Shown in pieces: positions 58,401-64,000 of a stretch of 64,000 nucleotides of DNA; the first letter of the stretch is position 1; each line of letters begins with the position of its first letter. The stretch is from the NCBI GenBank assembly GCA_963854835.1, contig OY978526.1, positions 29,253,073 through 29,317,072 on the forward strand, read 5' to 3'. The DNA comes from Megamerina dolium (lineage: Eukaryota; Arthropoda; Insecta; Diptera; Megamerinidae). Made by a program: the position numbers and the translations under genes. A model generated the notes under the pieces. The model made no database searches, had not been told where the DNA came from, and saw nothing but the letters and a program-made list of their open reading frames with translations.

Positions 58401-61400
58401 GCAGTTAATTAATTTGTATGAATATTTGTTTTGTTTATATGACAATCATAACAGAATGCAGACTGGAATTTTGGACTTGGGCTGTTTTTCGCAAGCTGGT
58501 TCCAATTAGTAATTCCAAGTGCTGACAGATTTTCGAATTCTTGGTCCTCTACGTCTACGTTCTCCAGTGAGTTGTAAGTAAAAATTTGAATGAAAAGACT
58601 TCGAATAGAGCTATGAGCGACTAAGTTGTCGTTGTGTTCGATTGTGCTTTAACGTCCTTCTTCGAGTGCAATTTTTATACCTCTAAGATATTTGATTAAT
58701 TAATGATAATCACTATTAAACTACGGATGGTGATGACTTAATTTTCCAATCTCTAAATTATAATTTTTTTTAGACATTTTGACTCATTACATTAATATTC
58801 TAGATCATCCGAAAAATTACCTGCGTGCTGACAAAGAAGCATCATTTTGTTTTTATTTTTATTATGTTTTTATTAAAACTAGTTCATACTAGTTCGTTAA
58901 AGTCCTATTCCAGCTCAATACATCCAACCCAACGATTTTGAAGTTGTTTTTTTAATCCATCAATATATTACGATTTCGAAAGGTCCTCAAAATATGAGTT
59001 CGATTGTGCTTTAACGTCTTCCTTCGGGTGGAATTTTTCGAACTGTAAGATATTTTATTAATTTTGAACAAAATAATAGGGTGAGAAATATTGAGAATAA
59101 AATGGACGAAGTTGCAACGCATAACATACTTCGAACTGTTCTCAAGAGAATCAATGTTATCACTTTCACAAATTTTCACTTTACAATATAATAAAATCAT
59201 TTCGAGGATTTTTAAAATGATTCTAGCATAATCGTGCCAATTGGCGGCTTTCCATTACTCTCAACATCTCGAGGGCCCGTAAGTTCCCATTTAAATTTCC
59301 CAATCCAAGTTCTACCGAATATTAAAGTTAGAGCAGGTGATTAATAATTTTTCTTGAGCTTCTATGTTGTTTCTTTTCTATACAAATGATATTTTATGGT
59401 CGCAGTGTCCGCAATACTTGTAGTTAGCTATTAAGGTATATGTTTCTTAAAGGGCTTCATGTCATGTTTCGCGTGGTCCACTTGATGAATAGGGAATTTG
59501 TCTTTGATTGTAAGTATCTGATTTGATTGGCAGTGAATTTTTTTCTCGTCCGGCACCACAACAAAGTATTTTTGAATATGATTAGTTTGATGTGTTTAAA
59601 CCAGATTATTAAAAATATCGAAACTCTCTCAGAGCTTTAATGATTACATTAGATTCTTGCATTACACCGACAATTACCTGCGCTGATGCAATATTTTCTA
59701 TTTTTATCTTCTTCATCTTTCATTTTGAACCATTTGGTTATCTCTCCTCTTTGATATGATTCAGCAATTTTAAGCAACATTCATAGGTTCAAATGCATAT
59801 ACTCTATGTATATATACATGTATACATTATTCCTGTATACTTTAAATGTACCTAGAGTGTAAATAATTTTAATTGAGTTGTTGATGTTGTATTACTATTA
59901 TTTTTTTTCTACAAATTAAAGGTGTGTCAATATAATTTATGTTCATTTTTTGTTGATCACTTACATATGTACATACAAATGGTATACATATAATATATAC
60001 TTTTTTACTTACGAGTATTATAATAATTTATTTACTTACCAACAAAGTAAGACGCCTATTCTGTCGTTCCTCATACAAACATAATACTCATATAATATAG
60101 TAAAACTAAGCAGCAACTAACAATAGCAATTAAGCATAATATGTACATAGTCTGATGATTAATTGTCGAAATGTTTTGTAACAATTTCAATGCAAAAGAG
60201 AAAGAAAGGAGATATAGTGTACATATTGTATATTTAGCGCATATAATTTCTTTCAATAAATATTCGTACGTTTATATAGGTAAAGAAGTACGTAAGTGGT
60301 TGTGTGTGTGTGTGTGTACGTATGTTATGTGAAGCATGTGTCAGCTCAATGAGAGTTTTATGCTAATGATTTTTATTTAAGTAATTTTAAATTAACATTT
60401 ATTGTTGTTATTGTAATTTACGAGTACATAATTTGAGATTGGTGTTGATAGCATAAACAATGAATAAGATAAAGGTTTGCATATGTATTTTTATTTTTAT
60501 TTTTATGAATAAGTACACTTCATGGTCATCATATAAGTTCAATTGTCATATTAACAGTAAAGACTTTAAAAATTTGAGTGATTTTTATAATCAAAAATAT
60601 TTACCCATTCAAATGTTGGGTGTTGTATGATTTGCATGTATCATTCACATTTCGTCTTTATTTGTAAAACATCAACAACAACAAAGATTTTTTTTTTTAT
60701 TTTCCGTTTAATCAAAGACAGTTATAATGAAGACATTAATTAAAATGATAAGTTAATTAACAGCGAAATTCACATTAAAATTAACGACAATGAAATGCTG
60801 AGTGTTAAAAAAGTTTTGTTTTACATTTTCAAATCGGTAATTATTAATCAAGTGTTGTACACATACGAGTATATATGAGTGTAAATGTATGAAAAATAAA
60901 CTTATCTGATTTAGCTTTGATAATACGATAATACAACAGATAATACAAGTGAAAAGAAAAAGTTTTAAACTATAGAAAACTATTAGTTTTGTAATTCTCC
61001 ACACAAGAAAAAAAAACATTATCAAAAAATAAATCTAACAAAACAAAATCTGATAAAAAAATTATTAAATTTTAAATTAGGATCCTAAAATGAATATTTT
61101 AAATATTGTATTCGGGGAAATCCACATAAACATTATTAGGTTTTACACAACGTAATATTGTAATATTAATAATAATAAAAATTTTAAATAAACATTTTTA
61201 GATTTCTTATCAATTAATTAATCGAAATTCTGGTTAATCGACTATCTGACTAATCGAAGTACAAATTATTCAAATGAGAATTTTTATGGATCAGAAAATT
61301 TTAGTTTTCAGTTTAAAAACATTTCGAAAGCACTTTTATACTCGTACTCATAGCTTTTAGAAGATTTCTCTTGTATCCTGTGCATTCGAAAAAATATTAC

Positions 61401-62255
61401 AGATAATTGGAATATTTTCTTCGAATAATTTCATTCCAATTATTCAAATAATTTAAATTTTATCAATATCATGATTTTCGGATTATTTGCTATTTGATTA
61501 AACAGGAGTTGATTAATCGTCTTTTTGATTAAACCATTAATCGTACTGCACTAATTCTTGAGATTTCCCCTTAATCACAGATAGTGAACTTCTCTGGAAA
61601 GAACATATTAAGAACCTTTTATGTGGTGGTAGTGGTTTTATGATAGAACGGCAATGTATATGAAGTCTAAGACGCAGTGAACATCGGATGTTGCTATTAT
61701 CGTCTTGCACAACTTATACCCCGTTAATATTTTTGTCCTAAAGAGGCTATAAAAGCCATCTATAGGATAAAGCGCAATGAATATTAGTATGCCACAAACT
61801 GTCACGTTGATGATTTCGTTGGAGCTGCTGACTGGTCTAACTCAGGATATTTGTCATTTGTCAGAAAAAACATTTTATATTAGATGTGCCCCACGATTTA
61901 TCTCTATGGAATATTATACCTCAAAGTTTGAACCAAAGTCGTACCGTTGCCGAATTTATAAGGCTGTCTGTAGAAGAGATGAAATTTTGGGCTTTGAAAC
62001 AAAAGTAATTGCTTTCATTATGGTTACGATCTCAGATGTCACAGAAAACACATGGAAAGCAAAGCGAATTTGTGCCTATAATAACAGGAAAGCTGTACTC
62101 AAGAATTTGTTCAATCATCTGACCCCTCCGGACTTTTACTGGTAAGCAAAACTTAGGTAAATTTCGACGTTAGGTGAGGTAGTTTGTACTTGAAATGGGA
62201 AGCGAATGTGCAACAGGGATTCAAACATAAAACCTCAGACAATTTAACTAGAACT
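55491..62255. other. Long AT-rich non-coding stretch
   Basis: No supported gene. A diverged direct repeat is present: GTTCGATTGTGCTTTAACGT starts at 58636 and 58998 and similarity runs about 65 bp. TTAATCGA-rich sequence at 61205-61560 resembles 40530-40960. A 122-codon frame at 61777-62145 is discussed as uncertain. (TG)n lies at about 60299-60318. Confidence 0.5.
58636..59063 (+). repeat. Diverged direct repeat, about 65 bp, 362 bp apart
   Basis: 58636-58700 and 58998-59063 share GTTCGATTGTGCTTTAACGT, CTTCG(A/G)GTG and AAGATATTT-ATTAATT. A further AATTACCTGCG block recurs at about 58817 and 59672. Probably remnants of an old tandem or dispersed repeat. Confidence 0.6.
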
Positions 62256-62787
62256 CAGCAAACCATAGAGCAAAAAGTGTCTTTTTGGACTCCTTTTCAT
62301 AATAAGCACATGAAACATTAATAAACGCTCCGAAAACTCTCAGAAAATAGTAATTTTATACTAAACTGTCGATTAGAAAGAGCTCTAAAAAGTTTCCGAA
62401 AAAAATTTTTTTTTTGCAATTTTTTGTGCTTTAATAAGCTATTTTTCAGAATCATAAAGTAGAGACCTCCAAATCTTTAGTTTGAGTGTTTTAAAAATTA
62501 TATTTCTATTTTCACACATGCAGTGTGTTCGTTGAGGGAGAGCAACGAACGGCAGTCATCCATGCTTCATAGCCGGACAGCAACTGATCATGTTTGTGGT
62601 TTTATGCTATTAAGCGCTCGCATGGTCATGTGAGACACATGCACACGCAGAGAGCGCTCAGTGAGCTATGATTTTTAAGACTCTTTTTAGACTCATTTAA
62701 GAATCTTTTTAGGAGCGCTCTGAAAATACTCTGTATTTTCGCAATTTAAGGACTCCTTTTTATGAGCGCTCATATTCTGGTTTGCTG
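62256..62787. mobile_element. MITE-like element with CAGCAAACCA termini
   Basis: CAGCAAACCA at 62256-62265 and its exact inverse TGGTTTGCTG at 62778-62787 bound a 532-bp segment. GAGCGCTC-type palindromes recur in its right half, a TTCGTTG/CAACGAA hairpin lies near 62527-62547, and GGACTCCTTTT is repeated near both ends. No target duplication or transposase was seen. The CAG start is compatible with a hAT-type element, but the evidence is thin. Confidence 0.4.
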
Positions 62788-62789
62788 GG

Positions 62790-63727
62790 GATGAGCTGTT
62801 CTACCCGTTACTTTAAATATGATTTGAAAGTTTGATATTGAAAATATGATCACGAATGGGAACATATACGCCTACTGACAATGGACTATAAAATTGCTGC
62901 CCAATGTCTCTTTTTTGCCCTTGTCTATTGGAAAAAATCACTGTAGCGGCGGCTAGATGGTTTTAAACAGAGCACTTGTATTTTACCAAGCATTTAAAAG
63001 TGCTTGAATTAAGTTACAGTGCTAAATGTCCTTGCAGTGCCAGAGTAGGAGAAAGGAGATATAACAGACTAATATTTATGTAATTTCCATGCTTTCGCCC
63101 TCATCACGTTGATAGTCTTCTGAATTAATTCATTAAGGGGTGGACAGCTAACCTTTCTAATTACTTCAGATTTATATAGATTTATTAAACAAACTGGAAG
63201 ACTAACAGAGTAAGAGTGTATGAGTGCTACTTCGCCTATTGCTTATAATTATTTACTACAACTCCAGCAATAAACCCTTCAACAACTAAGTAAAGTAATG
63301 CCTATTCCTTCAATTCCAACTGGCTAGTGCAGGTTTAAAAATAAATCTAACAAAAATGATTAACTTATTACTTCATTTAATTCAATTTAAAATCAACACA
63401 TTCATTATATTGTAGCCATTGAAAAAAAAAACACCAACTGTTTACTTTATGAACCTAATCAATTTTCATATGAGCGTATTGATCATTTGTCACAATTTAA
63501 TAATACTTAATAATAAAGTGTGAATGCATGTGTATGTAAATTTGAATGTTTTGTATGAAATGTTGTAAATTATTGAAAAATTATGCAATCAAATATCAAT
63601 AGAATATTAGATTGTTGGTGTTAAAACAAAAACAAACACGAAAATAGAATTTAATTTATTTATTATTCAATGAAAGTCGAAAAAATTTTATAAAAATAAA
63701 ATGTCAAAAATATTCCAAAAAAATAAA
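62790..63727. other. Non-coding stretch
   Basis: No gene or recognisable element; AT-rich with short, unremarkable frames. Confidence 0.5.
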
Positions 63728-64000
63728 AAAAAAATCTCCTTACAGTCGGCTGGGGCCGACCAAACTATACCCTGCATATGTAGATTTGTATATAAAAAGT
63801 TTACTCGAATATCCAACTTTTCTTTATTTTCCACTTTTCGAGAAACAATTTTTGCATATACTACTAATTTACACCCGAAATATGGTTGACTTTGACGAAG
63901 TAAAAGGATTTTAAGATAATTCCGAGGCTTAGTATGGGAGCTATATAAAAAGTGGGCGTGGCTTACCACTTTCTAGTAAATCCAATTAATTTTTCAATGT
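63728..64000 (-). mobile_element. Hairpin-ended minisatellite element, copy IV (runs off the window)
   Basis: Begins AAATCTCCTTACAGTCGGC with the GTCGGC/GCCGAC hairpin and TATACCCTGCATATG, and follows copy III almost base for base to the window edge (for example TAGTATGGGAGCTATATAAA and AGTGGGCGTGGCTTACCA). Only the hairpin-end portion is present. Confidence 0.85.

Noticed and set aside
61777..62145. 122-codon plus-strand frame
   Set aside because: The longest unexplained frame, but no recognisable domain. The sequence just before it (GAGGCTATAAAAGCC) only weakly recalls the LINE RNase H AIKA segment, too little to call.

Overview
The window reads as nuclear DNA from a higher (schizophoran) fly, most likely an acalyptrate such as a tephritid fruit fly. 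The DNA is AT-rich, with poly-A/T runs, microsatellites and many old transposon remnants. The only host protein gene I can support is an Emx-family homeobox gene, best read as empty spiracles (ems). It has two coding exons (27770-28778 and 28925-29241) and encodes 441 residues: an N-terminal Groucho-type motif, a PNPWL hexapeptide-like motif and a homeodomain. A GAGA tract, a TATA box and a candidate 5'-UTR intron lie upstream. The species call is an inference from gene and repeat content, not from a marker gene.

Layout. 1-6190: two tRNA-derived SINEs flanking a fossil RT-RNase H LINE, a 703-bp MITE with TTAA target duplication, and an internally deleted APE-type LINE. 6190-14290: AT-rich non-coding DNA with short dispersed repeats. 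14299-16405: two decayed mariner copies in opposite orientation. 16410-20770: non-coding DNA with triplet microsatellites. 20775-25520: a dense repeat block with an RNase H fossil, a 517-bp mariner-superfamily MITE, eight units of a ~248-bp satellite, a long inverted repeat, and copy I of a high-copy element with terminal hairpins, a (CCGT)n core and ~300-bp minisatellite units. 26690-30040: a (TA)n tract and the ems locus.

30330-34170: a third SINE and copy II of the same element, whose internal minisatellite is expanded to about five units and which is flanked by inverted copies of another repeat. 34200-46730: mostly non-coding DNA with (TA)n, a MITE-like element, a 73-bp tandem duplication and a 5 x 20-bp repeat. 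46735-50103: a nearly intact mariner-superfamily transposon (31-bp ITRs, TA duplications, one stop codon, one missing catalytic Asp), then three MITEs. 50200-55490: a short dispersed repeat, then a SINE, a mariner fossil and copy III abutting. 55500-64000: AT-rich non-coding DNA, one MITE candidate, and the start of copy IV, which runs off the window.

There is no operon-like organisation. The ems gene sits alone between long non-coding flanks, as is usual for developmental regulators. I found no canonical tRNA, rRNA or CRISPR. The strongest leads are the divergent homeodomain N-terminal half, the hairpin-ended minisatellite element family with rolling-circle-like architecture, and a satellite monomer that may derive from a LINE RNase H segment.
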